This document shows, one piece after another, positions 48,027-56,910 of a stretch of DNA of 64,000 bases. The stretch spans positions 5,463,010-5,527,009 of the forward strand of contig WNKI01000001.1 of NCBI GenBank assembly GCA_015350385.1, in the 5' to 3' direction. Position numbers and translations under genes: made by a program. The notes under the pieces were generated by a model. The model was not told the DNA's origin. It was given only the letters and a program-made list of their open reading frames with translations, and made no database searches. Source of the stretch: Aculops lycopersici (Eukaryota; Arthropoda; Arachnida; Trombidiformes; Eriophyidae). Position 1 is the first letter of the stretch. The number at the start of each line of letters is the position of its first letter.

Positions 48027-49250
48027 TCACTCGGGCGCCTCCTCATCCTCGTCGGGTACATAGTTTAGAAATTCCTCCTCGGAGACTCCATCGCGCGAGT
48101 TAAAGGGAAACAGGTAACGTTGCTCATACATATCGTTCATAGGAGCAGTGTAAATGGCTTGATGCGAGTAGATAAACAGCCTCTCAAGCTCGCTACTGGG
48201 TCCTGGATTGTGGCTACTCCTTTGAGCTTGTTGAATGAAAAAGTCGCTGAAGAACCGGGAAACAGCAATAGCCTCACGAGAATGAGGCAAGTTAACTTGG
48301 TGTTTCTTGATCACCATCTCAAAGGGCGGCTTTTCTGGATGAAATTGAACCCCGAAAAAGGGATACTTGATTGACTCAAAGATTGCGATAAACTCGATAC
48401 CATTCACATCGCGACTGAACGACAATGGCCTATAGAATTGATCCAATTTTGCCATCGCCATTCCCTCTTTAGTCAAACACTTGTGATGAAAATTGTAGGT
48501 GAGGTTCCTAGAGGACATTAACTTAACCATGGCGCCACTGTAGTCGCGTCCCAAATCCAACGAGGCATAAGTGGATGGCGCAAATAGTTTACTTTGAGAG
48601 TTGGTAAAGTTCATTGGCAATGCAACGTCGTTAGCCGAACAGTCACTTAAAACATTCCTATTTGCCGTTAGGACACTCAATAGCTCCATTCCCAAACAGG
48701 TGCCCCAAATTGGATAATGGTCGCCGCGATCATTGGATTTAACCGCAAGTTCATACAATTTCTTGGCTGCCACCATCATGGGCGTATTCTTGTGCGGATC
48801 CAACAAGTTGTCGCCGCCAGGAAATAGCAGTCCGTTGGTTTGTTTAAATATCATCTCGTAATAAGCGTCATCTTGATTTAAAAGCACTGGAATTACTTGA
48901 GCTCCTGCACTCTCGACCCACTTGACATAACTAGAGGCCAAATGTAGATGCTTGTCCTTGGTGAATCGTTTGTAGTCGCGTAATACTTGAGTAAGAACTC
49001 CAATAACAGGTGTCTGTATTTTGATATTAATCTCGTCCATCATGGGACCACTTGATTTATTCAACTCGTGAGAACCTTGAAATTCTAGATTGATTAAGGA
49101 TTTCTTGCTAATATTCCCGTTAACCAACGACTCGATAACTGGAAGTAGCGAGACCAGCAGGCTAAACAAAACCAAAGTGCTCAGGTAATTTGTCATCGTT
49201 ACGAGCGGCGGGCGAGCTGCGCGTTCCGTTGCTATAATGCGTTGCATCAT
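48027..49250 (-). CDS. GGH: Gamma-glutamyl hydrolase (folate poly-gamma-glutamate hydrolase), up to 407 aa
   Basis: Lysosomal or secreted class I glutamine-amidotransferase-fold peptidase that trims polyglutamate chains from folates. Seen: a hydrophobic N-terminal segment (YLSTLVLFSLLVSLLPV) acting as signal; PVIGVLTQ; SSYVKWVESAGAQVIPV; GLLFPGG; nucleophile Cys185 in WGTCLGME; and catalytic His304 in GVQFHPEKPPFE. One exon. The second Met (49196) sits closer to the signal core and is the more likely start; counted from 49250 the protein has 18 extra residues. The tail beyond the usual family end (about 318 aa in human) carries FNSRDGVSEEEFLNYVPDED, an acidic extension. Confidence 0.94.
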   Translation of the reverse strand: MMQRIIATERAARPPLVTMTNYLSTLVLFSLLVSLLPVIESLVNGNISKKSLINLEFQGSHELNKSSGPMMDEINIKIQTPVIGVLTQVLRDYKRFTKDKHLHLASSYVKWVESAGAQVIPVLLNQDDAYYEMIFKQTNGLLFPGGDNLLDPHKNTPMMVAAKKLYELAVKSNDRGDHYPIWGTCLGMELLSVLTANRNVLSDCSANDVALPMNFTNSQSKLFAPSTYASLDLGRDYSGAMVKLMSSRNLTYNFHHKCLTKEGMAMAKLDQFYRPLSFSRDVNGIEFIAIFESIKYPFFGVQFHPEKPPFEMVIKKHQVNLPHSREAIAVSRFFSDFFIQQAQRSSHNPGPSSELERLFIYSHQAIYTAPMNDMYEQRYLFPFNSRDGVSEEEFLNYVPDEDEEAPE

Positions 49251-49338
49251 TATTGCATTAATTATTCCGTAACCATCAATTAACCACCACCTGTCAGTCG
49301 CGGCTTTGAGCTTAAAATTAGATTCTTGGTTTGAATTA

Positions 49339-49968
49339 TTAGGTTAAAATTTCTGATGGTTTTCTACCAGAACTACCTGTTGTTGGTCTTGCTTGTTCAC
49401 TCTGGTTTTGGTTGCAATCTTGTGACAATTCACTTCTGTTTTCACAAGACCTCTGTCCAGACGATCGCTTGCAATTGTTGTCTCTATTTTCAAATATCGC
49501 TTCAAACCCCCTAACAAGCCAGTCGACAATTGTATCTCTATAGGGATAGGTGTGATCACCGTTACACTCGTCGTTGGTTTTGTTGTGTTCAATGATGCAT
49601 TTGGCGTCGAAACTCCGTCGATGATCGTGATCTCGAGTGGAGATAGTGGCGCAGTGATAGGAACAATTTATACCACCAAAATCTACGTATATATCAGTCG
49701 CCGTTTCTGTCGAAGCTGATGAATTTTGTAGCGTAGTATTCGTTATTGTGCCGCTACTTTTTGCTTCAAACGACGCTGATTATCTTTATTTGTTATTATT
49801 ATTTATTATTGTTATTTGATCATTCAAAGTTTGAAGGACGCTATCACATGTTCGACTCCATCCGTCCAGGATAATTGATATCTCTCTAAGATCGGCTTGG
49901 TTTCTGGCTGGCTGTTGGGCTGGCCCCGGATCCATGTCCATTCCAACGTCATCACCCTCATTCGCCAT
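49339..49968 (-). other. Unresolved small locus, possible broken gene
   Basis: A 60-codon ORF from ATG 49968 (MANEGDDVGMDMDPGPAQQP; then ISIILDGWSRTCDSVLQTLNDQ) runs into an AAT/AAC-rich tract with two in-frame stops (TAA AGA TAA). The same frame is then open for about 145 codons to a stop at 49341-49339, with no Met. The downstream part includes INCSYHC and WLVRGFEAIFENRD and is Asn/Ser-rich. An overlapping frame (49344-49592) is also open. I recognise no family. It could be one gene split by a microsatellite expansion, a gene with an unseen short intron, or chance. It lies about 90 bp upstream of the GGH start, on the same strand. Confidence 0.3.
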
Positions 49969-50480
49969 TAGTTGTTAGTCTCAATTGGTCTGATGTCGGT
50001 GGTTAATATAGTTCGCATCTGTTTCAATTTGAGTATATGATAGATGGTTAGATTAAATGGGATGATACCTTGTGATCCAAAATTTAATGACTAAATCCAG
50101 GATATTTTCGGGGTACCCCTTTGTACATGAAGGACGCGTAATCTCTATGGAAAATTTTGCATAGAGATTATTTTGAATCACACGGTATTATGTGTTTGTT
50201 TTTGCTGGCAAGCGGCGAAAGTTTATTCGTATGCCTCGATGGAATCCATACTGCCAAATTTCAAGCGCACGCGGCAACAGATAGTCAATGATGTCGGCGC
50301 ATTAATTCTTGCAAGCACTCCGCACATCATGCCGTCAATGTTTGTGTTGTCCTTGGAAAATACTTAATTCTAACATTTGAATCTGCCTTCCGAAAAACGA
50401 TTCCATCCAAAGATAATATATCATTGTCCTTTTGTATTTACCCTAAGAACACCATAGAAAGATCTTAAAATCCCAACAAA

Positions 50481-50793
50481 ATGTCGCATGGATTAATGGG
50501 AATGGGTTTATATGGTAAGTTCCGTGATTATTATTTCGACTGATAAATGTTAAACTAACCAATGAAATGCACATAAGCTAACAATTACTCTCGACGTCGA
50601 TATTAAACATGTAACAGGTTGGGGTTTCCTAGCTGGAACCACTGGCTTCCTTTACTATTTGTCAGGATCATTCAAGGGACCAGAAAAGCCTAAGTACTAC
50701 GTTCCCAAGGAGGTTGCTGATTTCGCCAAGCATAATGGACAGCCTGGAATAGTTCCAGAGTACTATTATGCGCCTGGAAAGGATAAGTTCTAG
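50481..50793 (+). CDS. Small single-pass membrane protein, two exons, 69 aa, family not recognised
   Basis: Exon 1 50481-50514 and exon 2 50618-50793, joined over a 103 bp intron (TATG|GTAAGT ... AACAG|GTTGG, phase 1). The product starts MSHGLMGMGLYGWGFLAGTT; residues about 5-27 form one hydrophobic, Gly-rich segment. A Lys/Pro/Tyr-rich tail follows (KGPEKPKYYVPKEV) and ends EYYYAPGKDKF. The correct join restores an uninterrupted frame with perfect splice signals, which supports a real gene. Size, lack of a cleavable signal and the single N-terminal helix recall small accessory subunits of the mitochondrial respiratory chain, but I cannot match one. Function unknown. Confidence 0.7.
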
Positions 50794-51873
50794 GATGAAG
50801 CTTTAGGATATTGTTGCAATTTATAGATTCACGAAAACCAATTGAGCGAGGGACCAACCTGGATCAATATGATGCTATCAAGTTAACTTTATATTCAATA
50901 AACCAACACATACAACAGCGAGAAATCGATGTTGCCTTTTCATGGATGCAAACCATTCTAAGGGGTTGTCAGTACAGTTGTGATTATCTATGCCAAGTGT
51001 CGGCGAGCGCTTTTAATCTCACTTCAGTAGGTCTTGATAGATTGACGTAGGCGACTTTCCTGCTCTGGTGTTTAAAAAAGATCATTCGCGCATCCAGGTG
51101 AGAAGGGTGACTCGGGAATGAGGCACGCAATGAAATAACCAAGAGTTGGGCACCGGGATAATGTTGCATGCTCCAAAACAATGTGATCGCAAAGCGCGCG
51201 ATGGGCAACAAACACACAGAATTCGGCGGCACTCGTAGCGCGCCAATGAATACCGACAAAAGCCCGCAAGACGCGCCTGATTCATTGTTCGAGCTTTGGC
51301 CTCATGCTACAGTCATATTAGTTGTTTGTCTTCTAATCAAAGTGTTAATTATCACGCTATCTCATCGGTAGGATCTTTATATTTGGTTTCGTACTGTCAG
51401 TAGTTGATAATAATACCTGTAGCACTTTTATCTTTATCTGATATTCATGGGCCCGAGCTGTACGCCCATCTGAGTGATGTGTCCCGAAACTCGAGCGCAT
51501 GCAATCCATTCGCTAGCGCGCTGTATGCGACTTCATGGGATCTGAATTTACCAAATGCTAGTCCGAACAGCAAACATTAGGCGGTGAAAAATAAACTTTA
51601 CCACAAGCTTCTCTCATATACACCGCCATCTTATTCTTACAATACAATTATTTCTTTAATCCTTCTCTAACATTATTGACACTACAACCCAACATTCATC
51701 TGGACAACTCTATTCAATAAAGGTAAAAATCAGATGAATTATCAGAGTTATTATATCTGTTCATGACTAGAAATCGTAGAAGGAACTGAGGTGAAGATTC
51801 GACTCAAACAAGAGGAGATATCATTGAGTAACAACTATAACAACATCTACATACACCCCGCCCAGTTCTCACC
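50794..51873. other. Intergenic with one weak small ORF
   Basis: The 3' flank of the small two-exon gene and the 5' flank of PAXIP1. One 67-codon plus ORF at 51168-51371 (Met also at 51201) ends in a hydrophobic segment (ATVILVVCLLIKVLII) followed by SHR. It could be a micro-membrane protein, but it lacks other support. No repeats seen. Confidence 0.35.
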
Positions 51874-54800
51874 ATGGAAGGCGAGGAGGGCAAGCTACTA
51901 TTTTCTGATGTTAGATTTTATATAGCCCAGTGTCATGACACTGACACAATTAAGTCCCTATTGATTGATGGCGGTGCCAAGTATAGCGATTACATGCTGG
52001 AATCCGTGACACATGTTATTGCCGATACCAAGTGTCCCGAGGCCGAGGGTGCCATTGAGGTTTACGAGAAGCCAGTTGTTAATTCATTGTGGGTTCATTT
52101 GAGTTTGAAAGCTAAAGCCCTACTACCACCCGTAGCATTTTCGCCTTTCAACTGTATATTCAATAATGTTATTGCATCAATATCAAATGACTTGACAGAA
52201 AAGGATAGAGAAATCTTGGCTGCAACACTATCTTATTACGGAGCCAAGATAACAAAAGACATCAAGAGCTCAACACATTTTATAGTTCCTTCAGCCACAC
52301 CCAGCGACTTGCCTTCCAATGATCTAATCGTTGATTCTCACCTCAATATCGTCGCTCCGGATTGGGTACTAGACTCTATTGAGCAGAAAACAAGCTGTCA
52401 AGAACAATTATACGACCCTAGCCTATTACTTGGACCGCCGCCACCAACACCCTCTCCACTTCTAGTCGAGGAGCCGACTGTCGAGGAAAAAAGCCAGAAG
52501 TCCGAGAAGCAAACTTCACTCAGCAACAATGAACGAAAGATTGAATATCACCCAATTCAAAACCCTTCGCATAGCCTACCTAGACCACAACATCAGTCAC
52601 ATCGACAACCTACCCCATCTATGCAGCAGCAACAATCTCAACAATTCCAAATGCAATCTCAGCAGAGGCAGCAAGTGCCGGCATCGCAAATCCCTAGAGT
52701 TAGAATGACCAATAGACCAAACACGAATCTCCCACCTCGGGGCCCCGGCTTCAGGCCTGTGATGCCTCCAAATAGTAGCAATATTCCCATGCACCAACAG
52801 GTGAGACTACCAACAAATCAGTTCAACCAACCGCAACCACAATCGCAGTTACAACCACCAAGAGTTATTCTATCAAATGCTGAACCTAACAAGGTCAGAC
52901 TCGCTTACAGCCAATTTAGGAAGGTCGCTCCCTATCAGAACAATATGGATATGCAACAGCCACAACAACACTCAATGCAACCCCATCAAATACCACAACA
53001 ACAACCTTATCCACCTCAAGTGCAACACCATGGACAGGTTCAACAACAACCACCTCGAATGCCAAATATGCAGCAGTCACAAATTCGACCACCGCAACAA
53101 AACATTTATCCCCAGCAACCAGCAATGCCATATCAGAATAACCACATGCAACCAAGATCCCACCAGCCAATGCTGAATCAACCACCTCAAACTCAACAAC
53201 AGCCGCAGCAAATGATGAATAGAATCCAAGATCCAAATACAATGCCACCACGTCAGCCAGTATACATACAAGCTAACCCACAGCAATCTATGCCACCACA
53301 ACAACAACAACAGCAGCAATATCACTCTGGAAACAATAACCGTCAATACTATTACAATCAACAGAACCCAAACCAGAATATGCAAGTGAGAATGCAGCCA
53401 ACCCAACAGCATCCGCCCCCGCCGATGCATCAGCCCGTCCAATCAAGTGTTCCAATGATGTATGGCGAAATCAATCCTATGGCACAACAAGCTCAACATC
53501 ATCACCAACATTCGCACAACGTGTCACCAGTTGGACCTCATCACCACCCTCAACAGCAACCCATGCAGGGTATGCAAGACCCTACGATGCCTGTGATGCA
53601 ACCTCAGCCACCGCATCCATCCAATACTCATCATGTCTCACCAACGCATCCACAACAGCCCTATCCCAATGTTGTACAGCATCAACAAGGGATGCCATTG
53701 CAACAATCGCCTCTGCAACACTCACCATCTCATATTATGGGTCCCCAGCAACAGTCGCCAATACAACAACAGCAACAACAAGTGCCTATCTCGCCGAACC
53801 ATCAGACAAGACCTCCAGTGCCTAATATGGTTGCGACTGGCCCACAACAAGTCAGAGCTGCTCGTGCATCCGTGACACCAAACCATTCCTCAGAAACGAG
53901 ACAAATAAGTCCAAGAACACGAGGCATTACTCCAGCAGCCAACAATCAGTTGATAAAAACTCAAAAGACGCCACCCAACAGTCAACCTCATCCTTCAATA
54001 TTTGACCATAAACATGAGGTAAACTTGGCTCAAATCAAAGCTAAAGTACCTGTTGTAAAGGAAACATACAATTATGTAGGCCACGAAGCTGGAGTGGTAG
54101 TTCCCACCAATCGACCACTTACTGGCTGCAAATTTGTTATAATCGATGAGGATGATACTAGCGCTTCATTGAAGGCCAAGTGGAGAAGCGCTATCAAAGC
54201 CGCTGGAGGCTCTGTTGTCGACAAGTTGGAGAATGCAACTCATTTAGTTTGCGATAATAGGCTATCCGATGAATACGCTCAAGCTATAAAACTCGGTGTT
54301 AGATGTATCACATTCTATTGGATCAACGATGTTCTGAATCAGAATCATTTGTCGTATCCTTGGAAAGCTTTACATATCCCTCTCCCATATGCGAGAACCA
54401 ATCAACCATTGGTAGGTCATCTAGTATCCATAACGAACCTTAGAGGAAGAGAACGAAAACACATGGCTGACATGTTGATGAGAGTTGGCGCCCGATATAC
54501 AGACCATTTCAGTGCAAAGAATAGTCTTCTAATCTGTGGGAATGTTAGCGGCGAAAAATATGATCGAGCTATTGAATGGAAAACACCTATTGCAAACTGC
54601 CAGATTATTAGTGATATTTTATTGAGTGGCAACAAAGATCTCAAATCAATGCTTACTCAATCGAAGTACCAGATATTCAATCGGGGTGACCCGTTGAAGC
54701 TGAAGTCGTATTCTCTTGTTCTGGATATCATGGAACCTTGGTTGAAACCGATTTTGGTTAAGGAAGCTACTGGAGAATCGTCCGATGCAAATGCGTTGAA

Positions 54801-56169
54801 TTCGAAAACTTTGACCGAATCGATCAACGGCTCTACTGAGCTATTAAGCAAGGCTGATCCTCTACCTGTGAAAAGTCATGATGATAGTGGCATAGCAACT
54901 GGAAATAGTAATGGCAGCGAGCAAGACACGAACACCGAGAAGAGCGATCCTTTGGATTCTAAGAGACGGGAGGCGCCAGTCGGCGATAATCCTGATAAAA
55001 CAAATGAGCTTGATGTGAAACCAAAGATTGAAGCGGAGAAGACAATTATCAAACTCGAGAATGAGGACAAACCTAATGAGCCCGGAGTCAAGATGGATGT
55101 CGACGAAGAATTCCAACCAGCTTTAGAATCTCTCGACGATATAACCCCCTCACTCGTTACTCCTACCGACAATACTGGAGAGACTTTACTGATTGACTTT
55201 GAAGATGATAGCACTAAACCTAACAATCGAGATACTGGAACAACCCTAAGCGTTGAGGGCCAGAAGAGTCAAGTGGCTAATGTTAAACCTTTGAGAAAGT
55301 CTGACGAACCAGTGAGATTATTATTCACGCACTTGAATCAAGATTTAAAGGATCAGCTCAAGTTGTATGCTTCAAAATTAGAGCTTTCATTCGCCACTAG
55401 CCCTACTAACTGCACCCATTTAGTGGTGGATGGTATTAGTAGAACTACAAAATTCGTATGTGCTCTAAACCATGCTAAATATGTACTGAGTTACAGGTGG
55501 CTTATCGAATCTTATGAGGCAAATGCTTTACTGGACGAGAATGCATTTTACCTTGAGGACAAGGAAGGTGAAGAGAAATATTGCTTCAACTTGATACACA
55601 CCCTATTTAACCAAAGAAAGCGTCGAGGATTGCTATTCGACAATTTTATATTCTTCGTCACACCAAGAGCGAAAGCGCAAGCGATTGATGTCAAAGAAAT
55701 GATTGAATCGGCCGGCGGATTGTTGGCCACCAGGAAACTACCAAGCAGAATGCAAATTGATCAGATGAACAAGGAGAATAAGAGGTTTGTTGTGGTCACT
55801 TGCGAGGATGATTTACACCTATGCATTTCTCTGGCTGAATATGGGGTGAACTTTGTGAGCATAGAATTCATTGTAAGCGGAATCCTTAGACAAGATTACG
55901 ATTTTGAGGCTCATCGCATCAAGTCAGACCTGTTGCCCGAAAGACCGCAAGTCAACAACAAGCTCACAATCAACAACAAGAGTAGAAAGGTTACATCGAC
56001 GGTTGGCGTCCAAAACAAAACAACACCATTATTGCTACCTCCACCCCCACCACCGCCAACGCCATCAACTATACTCCAGCAGAAAGATCTGAGCTCCTCA
56101 TCGAGGAAGCCGCAAGCTAGTCCGGCTAAGAAGCTGAGATTTGATGACAACCTGACAACAACCCATTGA
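51874..56169 (+). CDS. PAXIP1: PAX-interacting protein 1 (PTIP), multi-BRCT nuclear protein, 1431 aa
   Basis: Nuclear scaffold that works with MLL3/4-type H3K4 methyltransferases and reads phosphorylated proteins at DNA breaks. Domain order: two N-terminal BRCTs (about 8-95 with LLFSDVRFYI and VVNSLWVHLSL; 100-180 with ATLSYYGAKI and IVAPDWVLDSI); a Pro/Gln/His/Met-rich region (about 185-725); BRCT3 (about 745-830, GCKFVIIDEDD ... RCITFYWINDVL); BRCT4 (about 840-930); an acidic Lys/Glu/Asp/Thr linker (about 950-1140); BRCT5 (from about 1142, SYRWLIESYE); and BRCT6 (RGLLFDNFIFFVTPRAKA to VSIEFIVSGILRQDY). Six BRCTs around a Gln-rich region is the PTIP layout. It is longer than the human protein (about 1070 aa), mainly through the low-complexity parts. 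Single exon, with an ATTAAA poly(A) signal at 56191-56196. Part of its 3' end is copied at 58.7-59.3 kb. Confidence 0.93.
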   Translation: MEGEEGKLLFSDVRFYIAQCHDTDTIKSLLIDGGAKYSDYMLESVTHVIADTKCPEAEGAIEVYEKPVVNSLWVHLSLKAKALLPPVAFSPFNCIFNNVIASISNDLTEKDREILAATLSYYGAKITKDIKSSTHFIVPSATPSDLPSNDLIVDSHLNIVAPDWVLDSIEQKTSCQEQLYDPSLLLGPPPPTPSPLLVEEPTVEEKSQKSEKQTSLSNNERKIEYHPIQNPSHSLPRPQHQSHRQPTPSMQQQQSQQFQMQSQQRQQVPASQIPRVRMTNRPNTNLPPRGPGFRPVMPPNSSNIPMHQQVRLPTNQFNQPQPQSQLQPPRVILSNAEPNKVRLAYSQFRKVAPYQNNMDMQQPQQHSMQPHQIPQQQPYPPQVQHHGQVQQQPPRMPNMQQSQIRPPQQNIYPQQPAMPYQNNHMQPRSHQPMLNQPPQTQQQPQQMMNRIQDPNTMPPRQPVYIQANPQQSMPPQQQQQQQYHSGNNNRQYYYNQQNPNQNMQVRMQPTQQHPPPPMHQPVQSSVPMMYGEINPMAQQAQHHHQHSHNVSPVGPHHHPQQQPMQGMQDPTMPVMQPQPPHPSNTHHVSPTHPQQPYPNVVQHQQGMPLQQSPLQHSPSHIMGPQQQSPIQQQQQQVPISPNHQTRPPVPNMVATGPQQVRAARASVTPNHSSETRQISPRTRGITPAANNQLIKTQKTPPNSQPHPSIFDHKHEVNLAQIKAKVPVVKETYNYVGHEAGVVVPTNRPLTGCKFVIIDEDDTSASLKAKWRSAIKAAGGSVVDKLENATHLVCDNRLSDEYAQAIKLGVRCITFYWINDVLNQNHLSYPWKALHIPLPYARTNQPLVGHLVSITNLRGRERKHMADMLMRVGARYTDHFSAKNSLLICGNVSGEKYDRAIEWKTPIANCQIISDILLSGNKDLKSMLTQSKYQIFNRGDPLKLKSYSLVLDIMEPWLKPILVKEATGESSDANALNSKTLTESINGSTELLSKADPLPVKSHDDSGIATGNSNGSEQDTNTEKSDPLDSKRREAPVGDNPDKTNELDVKPKIEAEKTIIKLENEDKPNEPGVKMDVDEEFQPALESLDDITPSLVTPTDNTGETLLIDFEDDSTKPNNRDTGTTLSVEGQKSQVANVKPLRKSDEPVRLLFTHLNQDLKDQLKLYASKLELSFATSPTNCTHLVVDGISRTTKFVCALNHAKYVLSYRWLIESYEANALLDENAFYLEDKEGEEKYCFNLIHTLFNQRKRRGLLFDNFIFFVTPRAKAQAIDVKEMIESAGGLLATRKLPSRMQIDQMNKENKRFVVVTCEDDLHLCISLAEYGVNFVSIEFIVSGILRQDYDFEAHRIKSDLLPERPQVNNKLTINNKSRKVTSTVGVQNKTTPLLLPPPPPPPTPSTILQQKDLSSSSRKPQASPAKKLRFDDNLTTTH

Positions 56170-56910
56170 GAGATCAATTTGGCTTGTGTTATTAAAAGTT
56201 CCAAGTTTGGACTATTTTACTATTATATTTGTTCGCATAGTTCTCTATATACCCTCGTTCCTGTTTCATAGATCCAGGTCTAGAGGTTCCAGGTACTGTG
56301 ATTCTCGGATTTTCGACTTCTCTTTAGTTAAAGCATTTGATCTGAGACGAGAGCATTCTTTACCCTGACACCCACGCAAATTTTGCCGACGATTCGAACC
56401 ACCGGCCAGCTGATTATTAAAGTTGCGTTATAACTAGCTATTTCTATTGAAGTTTTCTCACTTCTGAGGATAATTTTACACCAGGACGATTAGAAAATTG
56501 AGCTCGATAATATATTATTACATTAACAGATATCTTGTATCAAAGTATCGATCATCATTGAAACTCGAACCCACTGCCACCTTAGAGATATACGATGTTA
56601 TATTAGCCGAATCATATCTATTTTCCACCAGATTCTTATTACAAGAATTATTATAGCTTGAGCATGAAACTATTTTATTGCAGTATTTTAACTATCTAAT
56701 TGATTCTCACTGGTACTATTTAACTCTAGCCTCAAGATGAGCTCGTGAGATAAACCGCCGCCGTCGTCATCGTCGTTATCATCATCTTCCAGCACCAAGA
56801 AACAAACCACACGAGGGCACAATGTAGGTGTTAATAGTAGAAACAATACATCGATTGCTACACACCAATCTAACAAACCATCTGTTTCTCATGGTGGCTC
56901 AAAAACAATC
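56170..56910. other. PAXIP1 3' flank carrying a fragment of the neighbouring small gene, then Fe65-like 5' flank
   Basis: To about 56320 this matches 59216-59360. The minus strand at 56320-56267 still reads a frame ending ESQYLEPLDLDL and stop, a truncated duplicate of the C-terminus of the gene at 59308-59589. Beyond about 56325 the match ends and the sequence is unique up to the Fe65-like ATG. Confidence 0.7.

Noticed and set aside
52916..53442. Minus ORFs opposite the PAXIP1 Gln/Pro-rich region
   Set aside because: Reverse complements of CAA/CAG and CCA codons give artificial Leu/Val/Trp-rich frames.
56380..56420. Box B-like GGTTCGAATCG on the minus strand
   Set aside because: The bases on either side do not form a T stem, and no anticodon or acceptor stem can be built.
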